Assembly (NCBI RefSeq): GCF_000711955.1
Contig: NZ_KL543999.1
Location: 62,001-126,000, forward strand
Length of the DNA stretch: 64,000 nt
Reading direction: 5' to 3'
Source: Nevskia soli DSM 19509
Lineage (GTDB): Bacteria > Pseudomonadota > Gammaproteobacteria > Nevskiales > Nevskiaceae
Part shown: positions 43,661 to 51,736 of the stretch, in pieces
Position numbering within the stretch: the first letter of the stretch is position 1
Layout of the letters: each line of letters opens with the position of its first letter
Notes under the pieces: model-generated
Databases searched by the model: none
Told to the model about the DNA's origin: nothing
What the model saw: the letters and a program-made list of their open reading frames with translations, nothing else
Program-made: the position numbers and the translations under genes

Positions 43661-43689
43661 GGCCGCGCAGCGATGCGCGGCCGTTTTTT
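43661..43689 (+). terminator. Rho-independent terminator after the OmpA gene
   Basis: GGCCGCGCA at 43661-43669 pairs perfectly with TGCGCGGCC at 43674-43682 around GCGA, followed by GTTTTTT. Confidence 0.88.
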
Positions 43690-43855
43690 ATGGGCGCCGC
43701 TTTTTCGCCGTCATCGATAAAATAAAGTTGCTGTCATCCCAAGCTCAGCGAAGGATCCGGCCCGATGCATTACCGCATCCGGAATAGTCGGCACTTTCTC
43801 GATTCGATCTCCACGGCGTTGTCGGACGACAGCTCCCGCGACTCAAGGCTTGTTT
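43690..43855. other. Intergenic stretch between convergent units
   Basis: Nothing recognisable beyond the possible 3' extension of the small gene at 43856. A long plus-strand frame that begins at 43765 runs against the TPR genes and is treated as their shadow. Confidence 0.5.
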
Positions 43856-43999
43856 TCAGACAGGCTTTGCAGCGTGAGCCGTTCCGCAGCCGACAGGTCC
43901 ACGTCTGGTGGCGAGCGCTTCCATCGCCATCTCCAGGGGCTCCGGCGAGGTATAGGGCGAAGGTTCTTGCGGGCTGTTGCCGTGTGTGGAACCGCTCAT
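43856..43999 (-). CDS. Possible 47-residue protein, perhaps frameshifted
   Basis: The ATG at 43999 overlaps the stop of the TPR gene upstream by ATGA, the same style of coupling as in the rest of the operon. The first 30 residues (MSGSTHGNSPQEPSPYTSPE then PLEMAMEALATR) look like a normal soluble protein, but the tail GPVGCGTAHAAKPV does not. In the next frame the DNA reads DVDLSAAERLTLQSLSENKP and stops at 43843, which looks far more natural. A single-base insertion near 43908 would explain this. It could also be a chance ORF. Confidence 0.35.
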   Translation of the reverse strand: MSGSTHGNSPQEPSPYTSPEPLEMAMEALATRRGPVGCGTAHAAKPV

Positions 44000-46029
44000 A
44001 TCGCACCGACTCCGACCAGCTTCTGGAAGCGCGGGTCCTTGCGGACCGGATCCCACATCGGGTCCTCCACCAGAAGCGCCGGGGTGAGGCCGGCCGGCAT
44101 CTGCAGCAGGCGCGGCAGCAGGGCGATGGCGGCGTCCGCCTGGCCGAGCTGGGCGTAGACCTGGGCCTGCGCGGCCAGTGCCGTCGGCAGCTTGATGGCG
44201 TCGCCGGCGTTGAGCTCCACACCGATGCGCGCCGCCTCCAGCGCCTCGTCGTTGCGGCCCAGCCCGGCATAGGCAAGCGCCAGGGTCTGGTGACCGATCA
44301 GTTCGACGTGCTCCATGACATCCGGGCTTTCGGACAGGGTGAGCGCCGCGCGCTCGAACGCGGCGTGCGCGCCGGCGGCATCACCCAGCCATTTCCTGGC
44401 ATAGCCCAGGGCGACCAGGTTCTGCAGGTCCTGGGCGGAAAGCGGCGTTCCTTCCCGGGGCAACGAGGCCTCGATCATGGACGCCACCTTGCGGTAGTCG
44501 CGCCGGTACATCACCTGCTGGATGCTGACGAAGCCGGAGATGTCCTGGAGGCTGATGTGGGCGCGCGCCAGGAGCGCATCGGCGGCGTCGAGGCGGCCCT
44601 GGGCCTGCTCGATCATTGCCAGGCAACCGAGCGTGTTGGCCGCGTCGGGGGTGACGGCCAGGGCCTGGTTGAGATAGGCGCGCGCCTCGTCGAAGCGGCG
44701 CAGGTAGTTGACGCCCTCGCAGCCCATCGGCGAAGTCGCGCCCACGTCCTTGGGGTTGCGCCGGATCAGTTCCGCGGAAACGGCGATGGCCTCGTCCCAC
44801 TTGCCCATGCGGCGCTGGACCAGGAACATGCCTTCCATTGCGTCGCGATCATTCGGCAGCTTGGTCAGGACCTGCTGGAAGTCGCGCATCGCTCCGGCGT
44901 AGTCGCGCTCGACCCGGTACAGGTAGTAGCCATGGGCGAGCAGGGCTTCGCCGGAATCCGGCTTCAGCCGCAGCGCCGTCTCCGCCGCTTCACGAATCGC
45001 GGCGGCGGTATTGTGCGCCAGGTCCCAGCCGTCGAAGTACAGCACGCTGCGCGCCAGGGCGATCTGGGCCCAGGCCAATGCGAATTTCGGGTCGCGTTGC
45101 ACCGCTTCGCTGAAATACGCGAGCGCGCGTTCGTTGGCGCCAACCGAGTAGTCGGCGCCGATGGCGGCGCGGCCGCGCAGATAGGCCTGGTAGGCATCGG
45201 GGTCGGAAGTCGGCTTGGCGGTCACCGCTTCCTGTTCGGCGCCGCTCAGTTTCGTGTTCAGTGCTTCCGCCACCGCCTGCGCTACCTCGCCTTCGACCCC
45301 GAACATGTCGTCGAGCTTGCGGTTGTAGCTCTCGGCCCACAGATGGCGGTCGCCGTCGGCGTGGATCAGCTGCACGTTGATGTGCACCGCATCACCGGCC
45401 TTCTGCACACTGCCTTCCAGGATGTTGGCCACTCCCAGCTGCCTGGCGATCTCCGGCAGATTGCCGGGTTTGGCGCCGTACTGCTGCGTCGAAGTGCGCG
45501 AGATCACGCGCAGCGCGCCGACCTTGGCCAGCTTGGTCAGGATCTCGTCCTGCATGCCGTCGGCGAAGAAGGCGTTGTCCGGATCGCGGCTGAGGTTGGC
45601 GAAGGGCAGCACCGCGATCGACTTGTCGCTGGCGATCGCCTGCGACGCCGACGCCCCGATGCTCTCGGCACCGTGCGGCCACAGCAGCTTGCCCAGCAAC
45701 ACCAGCACCGCCACGCTGAGCACGGCGATGATGGCGCGATTCAGCTTCTGCCCGGTGGCCTGCGTCACCGAGGCGTCCGGTGTCACCTCGTCGGTCCTGA
45801 CGATGCCCTGCGGCGTCAGCTCATAGATCCAGGACAGTACCAGCGCCACCGGGAATCCGGCGACGATGGCGATCACCACCACCCGTACCACCCAGTTCGG
45901 AATGTCGAAGAAGGGGAATACCTGCGTTGCCACCTGCACCAGCAGCCAGCCGGCGACGCCGTACATCGCGCCGACCTTGTAGACATTGCGACGCTTCAGC
46001 TCCGAGAAGAAGGAGGGCCTGGTATTCAA
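43996..46029 (-). CDS. TolB-like/TPR membrane protein, paralogue 3
   Basis: A 677-residue membrane protein. It has two N-terminal transmembrane helices (VGAMYGVAGWLLVQVATQVF; WVVRVVVIAIVAGFPVALVL) and a third at about residue 100. A TolB-like N-domain follows (SIAVLPFANLSRDPDNAFFA, LRVISRTSTQQY, NILEGSVQKAGDAVHINVQL, about 130-260), then at least six TPR-like helical repeats to the C-terminus. TolB-like/TPR modules are usually the sensor half of CadC-type regulators; here the DNA-binding part is missing. The start is a TTG at 46029, fused with the TGA of the upstream gene (TTGA), confirmed by alignment with its neighbours. Confidence 0.88.
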   Translation of the reverse strand: MNTRPSFFSELKRRNVYKVGAMYGVAGWLLVQVATQVFPFFDIPNWVVRVVVIAIVAGFPVALVLSWIYELTPQGIVRTDEVTPDASVTQATGQKLNRAIIAVLSVAVLVLLGKLLWPHGAESIGASASQAIASDKSIAVLPFANLSRDPDNAFFADGMQDEILTKLAKVGALRVISRTSTQQYGAKPGNLPEIARQLGVANILEGSVQKAGDAVHINVQLIHADGDRHLWAESYNRKLDDMFGVEGEVAQAVAEALNTKLSGAEQEAVTAKPTSDPDAYQAYLRGRAAIGADYSVGANERALAYFSEAVQRDPKFALAWAQIALARSVLYFDGWDLAHNTAAAIREAAETALRLKPDSGEALLAHGYYLYRVERDYAGAMRDFQQVLTKLPNDRDAMEGMFLVQRRMGKWDEAIAVSAELIRRNPKDVGATSPMGCEGVNYLRRFDEARAYLNQALAVTPDAANTLGCLAMIEQAQGRLDAADALLARAHISLQDISGFVSIQQVMYRRDYRKVASMIEASLPREGTPLSAQDLQNLVALGYARKWLGDAAGAHAAFERAALTLSESPDVMEHVELIGHQTLALAYAGLGRNDEALEAARIGVELNAGDAIKLPTALAAQAQVYAQLGQADAAIALLPRLLQMPAGLTPALLVEDPMWDPVRKDPRFQKLVGVGAI

Positions 46030-48056
46030 GCGTGACTCCCGGCCAGCAGCTTCTGGAAGCGCGGATCGTCGCGCAGCGGATCCCACATCGGGTCGAGCTT
46101 CATTTGCGACGGGGGGCTGGCACCATAAGTGCCCTGCAGTGCCTGCAGCGTTGCCATGGCGCCGTCCCGGTCGCCAGCCCAGGCTTGTACCTGCGCCTGC
46201 GATTCGACCACCCGGGCGAGCCAGATGTGATCGTCGCGATACAGCTCGGTGGCGTGCCGGGCCTGCTCGACCGCTTTGCGCATATCGCCGGTACCAGCAT
46301 AGCCGACCGCCAGCAGCATCGGCCGCAGCGAGTCGTCGACACGGTCGGCGCCATCCGGGCCGACATCATGGATCAGTTGTGCGAAGGTGGCATGCGCATC
46401 CGCGCCGCGGCCGGCACGCAGTTGGGCGATGCCCAGATCGCGCCGCAGAAACGGTCCGAAGCCTTCCAGTTCGTCTTGCGGCCGCGCCAGTACCGGCGCG
46501 CTCTCGGCGATGGCCTGGTCGTAGCGGTGCTCGAGCAGGCGCTGTTCGATGCGGATGAAGGAGAGCAGGGGATCCTCGCCGGCCTCCGGCTTCTCGCCCA
46601 GAAGCTTCGCGGCATCCTCGATGCGGCCTTCCCGCTGTCGCCCCAGGATCTTGTACGTGCGGGCCAGCGGGTCGTTCGGCGTCAGCGCCAGTGCGCGATC
46701 CAGCCACATCTGTGCCTCATCCCAGCGCCACATCCCCAGTAAGGTCTCGCCGCCGATGGAGGAGAACAACTGCGCATTGTGCGGGTCGAGTTCGGCCGCT
46801 TTCTCCAGGTGCGCCAGGGCTTGTTCGAAATGCCCCTGGCGGCGTTCGTCCCAGCCGAGCATGGAGAGGATGCCGACGTCGTTCGGCGCCAATGCCAGTG
46901 CCGCTTCCAGCGAGGATTGCGCCGCCGGAAAGTCGTGCTTGACGCGATACAGGTAGGCGCCCTGTGCCTGCCGCGCCAGTGGCAGGTCGGGCTGCAGGTG
47001 GATCGCGGTTTCGGCAGTGGTCCGGACCAGCTCCGGCGTATAGGTCTGCTGCTCGATGCCGTTGAAGTAGAGGTAGCCGGCGGCGATCGATTGCTCGGCC
47101 CAGGCCTGGGCGAATTGCGGATCGATCCTGACGGCTTCCGCCATCGCGGCGGCGAGCCGCTTGTAGCCAGGAACGCTCTGGTCGTCGGCAAAGGCCGCGC
47201 GCCCGCGCAGGTAGAGGTCATAGGCTTGCGGATTGTCCGTCAGCTTCAGGTCCAGCGCCTGCTGCTCGGCGCCGCTGAGCCTGGCCTTGAGCTGCGCCGC
47301 GATGGCGCCCGCCACTTCGCCTTCGACGCCGAAGATGTCGTCCAGCTTGCGATCGTAGGTCTCGGCCCACAGGTGGTCGTCGGTGGCGGCGCGGATCAGC
47401 TGCACATTGACATGCACCGCGTCGCCCACCTTCTGCACGCTGCCTTCGAGAATATTGGCCACACCCAGCGCGCGGGCGATTTGCGGCAGGTTGTCCGGGC
47501 TGCTGGCGTAGTGCGCGGTGGAGGTGCGCGAGATGACCTTGAGTGCGCCGATCTTGGCCAGCTTGGTCAGGATCTCGTCCTGGATGCCGGAGGCGAAGTA
47601 GGCGTTGGCCTTGTCGTCCGACAGGTTCTCGAACGGCAGCACGGCGATGGACTTGTCGCCGTCCACCGCCGCTGTCTGCGGCGAGGGCGCGATATCCACG
47701 TGCGGCCAGAGCAGCCGCGCCGCCAGCATCAGCACCGCCAGGCTCAATATGCCGATGATGGCGCGGTTGAGCTTCTGCCCGGTGGCGCGCGTCACGGAGG
47801 CGTCCGGCGCCACCTCGTCGGTCCTGACGATGCCCTGCGGCGTCAGCTCATAAATCCAGGACAGCACCAGCGCCACCGGAAAGCCGGCGACGACGGCCAG
47901 CACCAGGATCCGCTGCACCAGTTCGCTGACGTGGAAGATCGGGAACACCTGGGTGACGATCTGCACCAGCAGCCAGCCGGCCACGGCGTACATCGCCCCG
48001 ACCTTGTAGACGTTGCGGCGCTTGAGTTCGGAAAAGAAGGAGGGACGGGCGCTCAA
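46026..48056 (-). CDS. TolB-like/TPR membrane protein, paralogue 2
   Basis: A 676-residue paralogue of its two neighbours with the same plan: N-terminal FFSELKRRNVYKVGAMYAVA, two helices, a third helix near 100, the TolB-like core (SIAVLPFENLSDDKANAYFA ... NILEGSVQKVGDAVHVNVQL ... HLWAETYDRKLDD), then TPR repeats. The start is TTG at 48056-48054, overlapping the TGA of the upstream gene as TTGA; the first residues SARPSFFSELKRRN line up with paralogue 3 (NTRPSFFSELKRRN). It ends in the same motif (DPMWDPLRDDPRFQKLL) as the others, so the set arose by tandem duplication. Confidence 0.9.
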   Translation of the reverse strand: MSARPSFFSELKRRNVYKVGAMYAVAGWLLVQIVTQVFPIFHVSELVQRILVLAVVAGFPVALVLSWIYELTPQGIVRTDEVAPDASVTRATGQKLNRAIIGILSLAVLMLAARLLWPHVDIAPSPQTAAVDGDKSIAVLPFENLSDDKANAYFASGIQDEILTKLAKIGALKVISRTSTAHYASSPDNLPQIARALGVANILEGSVQKVGDAVHVNVQLIRAATDDHLWAETYDRKLDDIFGVEGEVAGAIAAQLKARLSGAEQQALDLKLTDNPQAYDLYLRGRAAFADDQSVPGYKRLAAAMAEAVRIDPQFAQAWAEQSIAAGYLYFNGIEQQTYTPELVRTTAETAIHLQPDLPLARQAQGAYLYRVKHDFPAAQSSLEAALALAPNDVGILSMLGWDERRQGHFEQALAHLEKAAELDPHNAQLFSSIGGETLLGMWRWDEAQMWLDRALALTPNDPLARTYKILGRQREGRIEDAAKLLGEKPEAGEDPLLSFIRIEQRLLEHRYDQAIAESAPVLARPQDELEGFGPFLRRDLGIAQLRAGRGADAHATFAQLIHDVGPDGADRVDDSLRPMLLAVGYAGTGDMRKAVEQARHATELYRDDHIWLARVVESQAQVQAWAGDRDGAMATLQALQGTYGASPPSQMKLDPMWDPLRDDPRFQKLLAGSHA

Positions 48057-50104
48057 GCGTGGTTTCCCGCAAGCAGTTCCTGGAAGCGCGGATCGCCGCG
48101 CAGGCTATCGAAATCGGGATCCAGACGCAGCAGCGCCGGCGTCAGCGGACCGCTGGAGTACAGGCCCTGTGCCGGCACCGCCAGCAGATGACGCAGGATG
48201 GCGAGTGCCTCGTCCTTGTGTCCGAAGCGCAGCAGCAGGCGCGCCCGCAGGTCGAGCAGGCGCCGTCCGACGATGGCGTCCCTGGATTCGGGCACCTCGC
48301 GCTGCGCCAGGTCGAGTTGGGCGAACGCCGCTTTCTCGTCGCCCAAACCCGCCAGCGACTGTGCCAGGCAGAAACGCAGCTGCGAGTTATGCGGCGAACG
48401 CTCCAGTTCGGCCTGAGCCCGATTGCTCACCAACCGGTAGCCGGCGCTGGCTGCCGCCGCATCGCCGGACAACCAGCGCAGCTTGGCCAGACTGAGGCGT
48501 ATGCTGATCCAGTCCGCCTCGACGGCATCGGGGTCCGGGCGCGCGAGCACGCCTTCCAGCCAGGCGATGGCGGTTTTCCAGTTGCGTTGCAGCAGCATCA
48601 ACTCCAGATAGGTGCCGTCGTCTTCCGACGCCAGTAGGGGCGGATGGTCGAGCAGGCTTGCGGCCTCGGCCAGCTGGCCTTGCTCCATCAGGGTATCCGC
48701 CCGCATCGCGCGCCACTCCGGATCATCCGGCGCGATCGCCTGCACGCGGGCGAGCGCCTTCAGGGCGTCGTCGAAGCGGCGTTCGTAGGCATCCTCGATG
48801 GCTTCCAGCTTGTGCAGCTGGATGTTCAGCGGATCGAGCTGCAGCGCCTTCTGCACGCACCGCGCGGCTTCGTCCAGCCGGTCCTGTCGGGCCAGGATGT
48901 AGCTCATCACCGTCAGCACTTCGACGTCGTTTGGCCAGCTCTCGTGCAGGGCCTGGAACTGGCGCAAGGCTTCGTCGTAGTCGAGCTGGACGCGATAGGT
49001 GTAGTAGGCCCGTGCGCTGCGCGTCTCCAGCGTGTCCGGTGCCATCCGTTCGGCCTGCTCCAGCGCGTGCAGGGCCGCGGCACGCCGTTCCGGACTGGCG
49101 TCGTCACCAAAAAAGACCATCAGCGAATAGCCACGGCACAGCAGCGCCCAGGCCTGCGCGAAGCCCGGGTCGGCGGCTACCGCCTCCTCGAAGGCATGGG
49201 TGGCGGCGCGGGAGTTGGCGTTGGAATAACCCTTGCGGTACAGGGAAACGCCCCGCAGGTAGGCGTCGTAGGCCGCGGCATTGCGGGTCGGCGCCGCCGT
49301 CACTTCCCGCCGCGCCGCGCCGGTGAGCCGGGCACCGAGGGTGTCGGCGATGGTGGCCGCCACTTCGCCCTGCACGCCGAAGACGTCGTCCAGCGTGCGG
49401 TCATAGGTCTCCGCCCACAGGTGGCTGTCGCCGGCGGCGCGGATCAGCTGAACGTTGACCCGCACCTTGTTGCCGGCTTTCTGCACGCTGCCCTCGAGGA
49501 TGCTCGCCACGCCGAGCTGTTGCGCGATCTCGCCGATATTGTCCGGCGAGCTGGCGTAGCGCAGTGTCGAAGTGCGCGAGATCACCCGCAGGCTGCCGAT
49601 CTTGGCCAGCCGCGTCAGGATTTCGTCCTGCATGCCTTCGGCGAAGTAGGCATTGGCCTTGTCGTCCGAGAGATTGGCGAAGGGCAGTACGGCGATGGAC
49701 TTGTCGCCGCCCGCGGCACTCGCCGCCGCGGCGGAAGGCGCGACCGGCTGCGCCTGGTGCAACACCAGCTTGTCCGCCAGCAACAGCACCACCGCTAGCC
49801 CCAGTACGACGATGATCCAGCGATCCAGCTTGCGCCCGGTTTGCCGGGTGATCGACTCGGCCGGCGTGATCTCGCTTTCCAGCTTCAGGCCCTGCGGCGT
49901 CAGCTCATAGAACCAGGCCAGGGCCAGGGCGGCGGGGAAGCCCAGCGCGATGGCCACGACCACCACGCGCACCACCCAGTTGGCGATATCGAAGAAGGGA
50001 AACACCTGGGTGGCGACCTGCACCAACAGCCATCCCGCGGCCGCGTAGAAAGCAGCCACCCGCAGGACATTGCGGCGCCGAAGCTCCGATATGAACGACT
50101 GCAT
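48053..50104 (-). CDS. TolB-like/TPR membrane protein, paralogue 1 (first gene of the operon)
   Basis: A 683-residue protein, the most diverged of the three. N-terminus SFISELRRRNVLRVAAFYAA, helices as in the others, TolB-like core (SIAVLPFANLSDDKANAYFA ... SILEGSVQKAGNKVRVNVQL), then TPR repeats and DPDFDSLRGDPRFQELL at the end. The ATG at 50104 with AAGGGA six bases before it is used; the 42-codon longer frame starts with Arg/Lys/Pro-rich sequence unlike the paralogues. It has no winged-helix domain. The TolB-like and TPR parts most likely bind partners on one face of the inner membrane. Ligand and role are unknown. Confidence 0.9.
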   Translation of the reverse strand: MQSFISELRRRNVLRVAAFYAAAGWLLVQVATQVFPFFDIANWVVRVVVVAIALGFPAALALAWFYELTPQGLKLESEITPAESITRQTGRKLDRWIIVVLGLAVVLLLADKLVLHQAQPVAPSAAAASAAGGDKSIAVLPFANLSDDKANAYFAEGMQDEILTRLAKIGSLRVISRTSTLRYASSPDNIGEIAQQLGVASILEGSVQKAGNKVRVNVQLIRAAGDSHLWAETYDRTLDDVFGVQGEVAATIADTLGARLTGAARREVTAAPTRNAAAYDAYLRGVSLYRKGYSNANSRAATHAFEEAVAADPGFAQAWALLCRGYSLMVFFGDDASPERRAAALHALEQAERMAPDTLETRSARAYYTYRVQLDYDEALRQFQALHESWPNDVEVLTVMSYILARQDRLDEAARCVQKALQLDPLNIQLHKLEAIEDAYERRFDDALKALARVQAIAPDDPEWRAMRADTLMEQGQLAEAASLLDHPPLLASEDDGTYLELMLLQRNWKTAIAWLEGVLARPDPDAVEADWISIRLSLAKLRWLSGDAAAASAGYRLVSNRAQAELERSPHNSQLRFCLAQSLAGLGDEKAAFAQLDLAQREVPESRDAIVGRRLLDLRARLLLRFGHKDEALAILRHLLAVPAQGLYSSGPLTPALLRLDPDFDSLRGDPRFQELLAGNHA

Positions 50105-50316
50105 CCCCGGTCCCTTTCCCGATGGCCTTACTTTACTGGGGATTGGGACCCCCCGTCTGCCGTCCCGGGGCATTTTTTTACGACGGGCCGGGCTGGATCG
50201 ATCCAGCCGGCTTCGCCTCAGGGCTTTCAACCAATCGCGGCGAAGGTGCCGCTCTGCCTGCAGACGCTGACACCGGCGGCTGGATCGTCATGGCCGCGTG
50301 TCCGTGGCGTCGCGGA

Positions 50317-50847
50317 TCAGGCCGGAACGAGGATCTTGCGCAGCAGCGGCAGATTCGGACCGCCGGCCCAGATCCTCAGGGCATCCGGGCACTTCGGCGC
50401 CGGCTCGAAGCCGATGGTGATGCGCCACACGTCCGCCGCGAGGCGCTCCAGCGCGCCGCGGTATTCGCGGAAGAGGGTTTCCGTGCTGGCGTGCATCCGC
50501 GACAGCGAATCAAGGAAGTCCGCCGGATGTACGTAGGGCGCCAGCCGGTCCAGCACCTTGCCGACCAGCAGCGCGTCCTTGTCTTTCGGCCCCTCGTTGA
50601 GCATCACGCTCACCAGCTTGGGATTGCCGCCGTTGCGGTCGGCATTGCGCTTGCGCAGCACCGGATCGTGGGTCAGGTAGAGCGCCGCCGCCAGCACCAC
50701 GAACAGCTCGTCGTAGGAGTCGCCGCTGTAGTTCTGGTCGTCCGGCACCAGGCCCAGCAATACCGGTTTCAGGGCGGCCAGCAAGCCGGGAAATTCCTCA
50801 TCCTGGCGCGCGATGTCGCGCAAGGGCTTGTTGCTCGAATTGGACAT
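50317..50847 (-). CDS. Soluble hypothetical protein between the TPR operon and a winged-helix gene
   Basis: A 176-residue protein I cannot place in a family. It is soluble and mostly helical (LLAALKPVLLGLVPDD, SYDELFVVLAAALYL, DFLDSLSRMHASTETLFREY). GGGGA lies about seven bases before the ATG at 50847. It is divergent from the winged-helix/FG-GAP gene, the starts being about 220 bases apart, and on the same strand as the TPR operon, 212 bases upstream of it. It may belong to the same system; there is no direct proof. Confidence 0.72.
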   Translation of the reverse strand: MSNSSNKPLRDIARQDEEFPGLLAALKPVLLGLVPDDQNYSGDSYDELFVVLAAALYLTHDPVLRKRNADRNGGNPKLVSVMLNEGPKDKDALLVGKVLDRLAPYVHPADFLDSLSRMHASTETLFREYRGALERLAADVWRITIGFEPAPKCPDALRIWAGGPNLPLLRKILVPA

Positions 50848-51013
50848 GCGTGATCCCCAAGAATAAATGTCGTGCCGACTTACATCCCGCTTACAGCGCA
50901 TGCCCGGCAGGTTCCCAACTCCCGTTCCGTGCGACGGCGGCCGCTAACTGCTAGGCTTTTGTGCTGTGGTGCACATTCAAGCAGGCCCGTTCTCAGGAAT
51001 CCTTTGCCTGTCC

Positions 51014-51033
51014 TCAGGACTTGTCAGGACTTG
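51014..51033 (+). repeat. Tandem 10-bp direct repeat before the winged-helix gene
   Basis: TCAGGACTTG occurs twice in a row (51014-51023 and 51024-51033), 34 bases before the start codon. Tandem direct repeats of this spacing (10 bp, one helical turn) are the kind of site that OmpR/PhoB-type winged-helix proteins bind, so autoregulation is plausible. Confidence 0.45.
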
Positions 51034-51066
51034 TGATCGGTTTTCTTCGGGGAGCGGGGAAGCACG

Positions 51067-51708
51067 ATGGATGCGTCAAACGAGGCCAGTTACCGGTTCG
51101 GCCCTTTCCATCTCGATAGTGGTGCCCGCCTGCTGATGCGGGAAGGTCAGCCCGTGGCATTGGCGCCCAAGGCTTTCGACCTGCTGTGCCACCTCCTCGC
51201 CAATCCGCACCGCCTGCTGGGCAAGGATGAATTGCTCAAGGCCGTATGGCCCCGCGGTTTCGTCGAGGAAGGCAACCTCAGCCACAACATCTTCCTGCTG
51301 CGCAAGGCCCTGGGCGAATCGCCCGAAGAGCATCGCTACATCATCACCGTGCCGGGGCGTGGTTACAAATTCGTCGGCCAGCTGCAGAAAGAGGCGGCGC
51401 CGCTGCCGTCCGGGCTCCCTGCTCCTGCGCCGGACCTGCTCGCCAGCGCCATCGGCGCAACGCCGGGCCGCGCCGGGCAGACCTATGCCATCGCCGCCGG
51501 CGACTTCAACGGCGACGGCAAGCTGGACCTTGCCGTGGTGAACCAGCTCGACGGCACGGTCTCGATTCTGCTCAATACCACCGAGCCGGGTGCCGACAGC
51601 CTCAGCTTCGCCCCTGCGATGAGCCTGGGCAAAGCCGGCGCGGCGACTGCCGCCGGGAACGACGTGATGGCGGAACCGCAGCCGCAAGCGGGCAAAGCCG
51701 GCGGTTGA
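51067..51708 (+). CDS. Winged-helix DNA-binding protein fused to an FG-GAP/VCBS calcium-loop repeat
   Basis: A 213-residue protein. Residues about 8-105 are an OmpR/PhoB-type winged helix as in CadC: YRFGPFHLDSGARLLMREG, LAPKAFDLLCHLLAN, NLSHNIFLLRKALGESPEEH and IITVPGRGYKFVG. Then, without any membrane helix, comes one FG-GAP/VCBS repeat (residues about 138-170) with the calcium loop DFNGDGKLDLAVVN, and a disordered tail. In CadC-type proteins a membrane helix and a TPR or sensor domain would follow the winged helix. The extracellular-type FG-GAP motif in a cytoplasmic regulator is unexpected. GGGGAG lies about 10 bases before the ATG. Confidence 0.85.
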   Translation: MDASNEASYRFGPFHLDSGARLLMREGQPVALAPKAFDLLCHLLANPHRLLGKDELLKAVWPRGFVEEGNLSHNIFLLRKALGESPEEHRYIITVPGRGYKFVGQLQKEAAPLPSGLPAPAPDLLASAIGATPGRAGQTYAIAAGDFNGDGKLDLAVVNQLDGTVSILLNTTEPGADSLSFAPAMSLGKAGAATAAGNDVMAEPQPQAGKAGG

Positions 51709-51736
51709 TGCGGCGGACGGCAGCGCATGCCGCCGC

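Noticed and set aside
43765..46035. A 756-codon open frame on the plus strand
   Set aside because: It is antisense to the TolB-like/TPR gene; composition is rich in Gln, His and Arg with no fold, and the minus-strand gene has clear paralogues.
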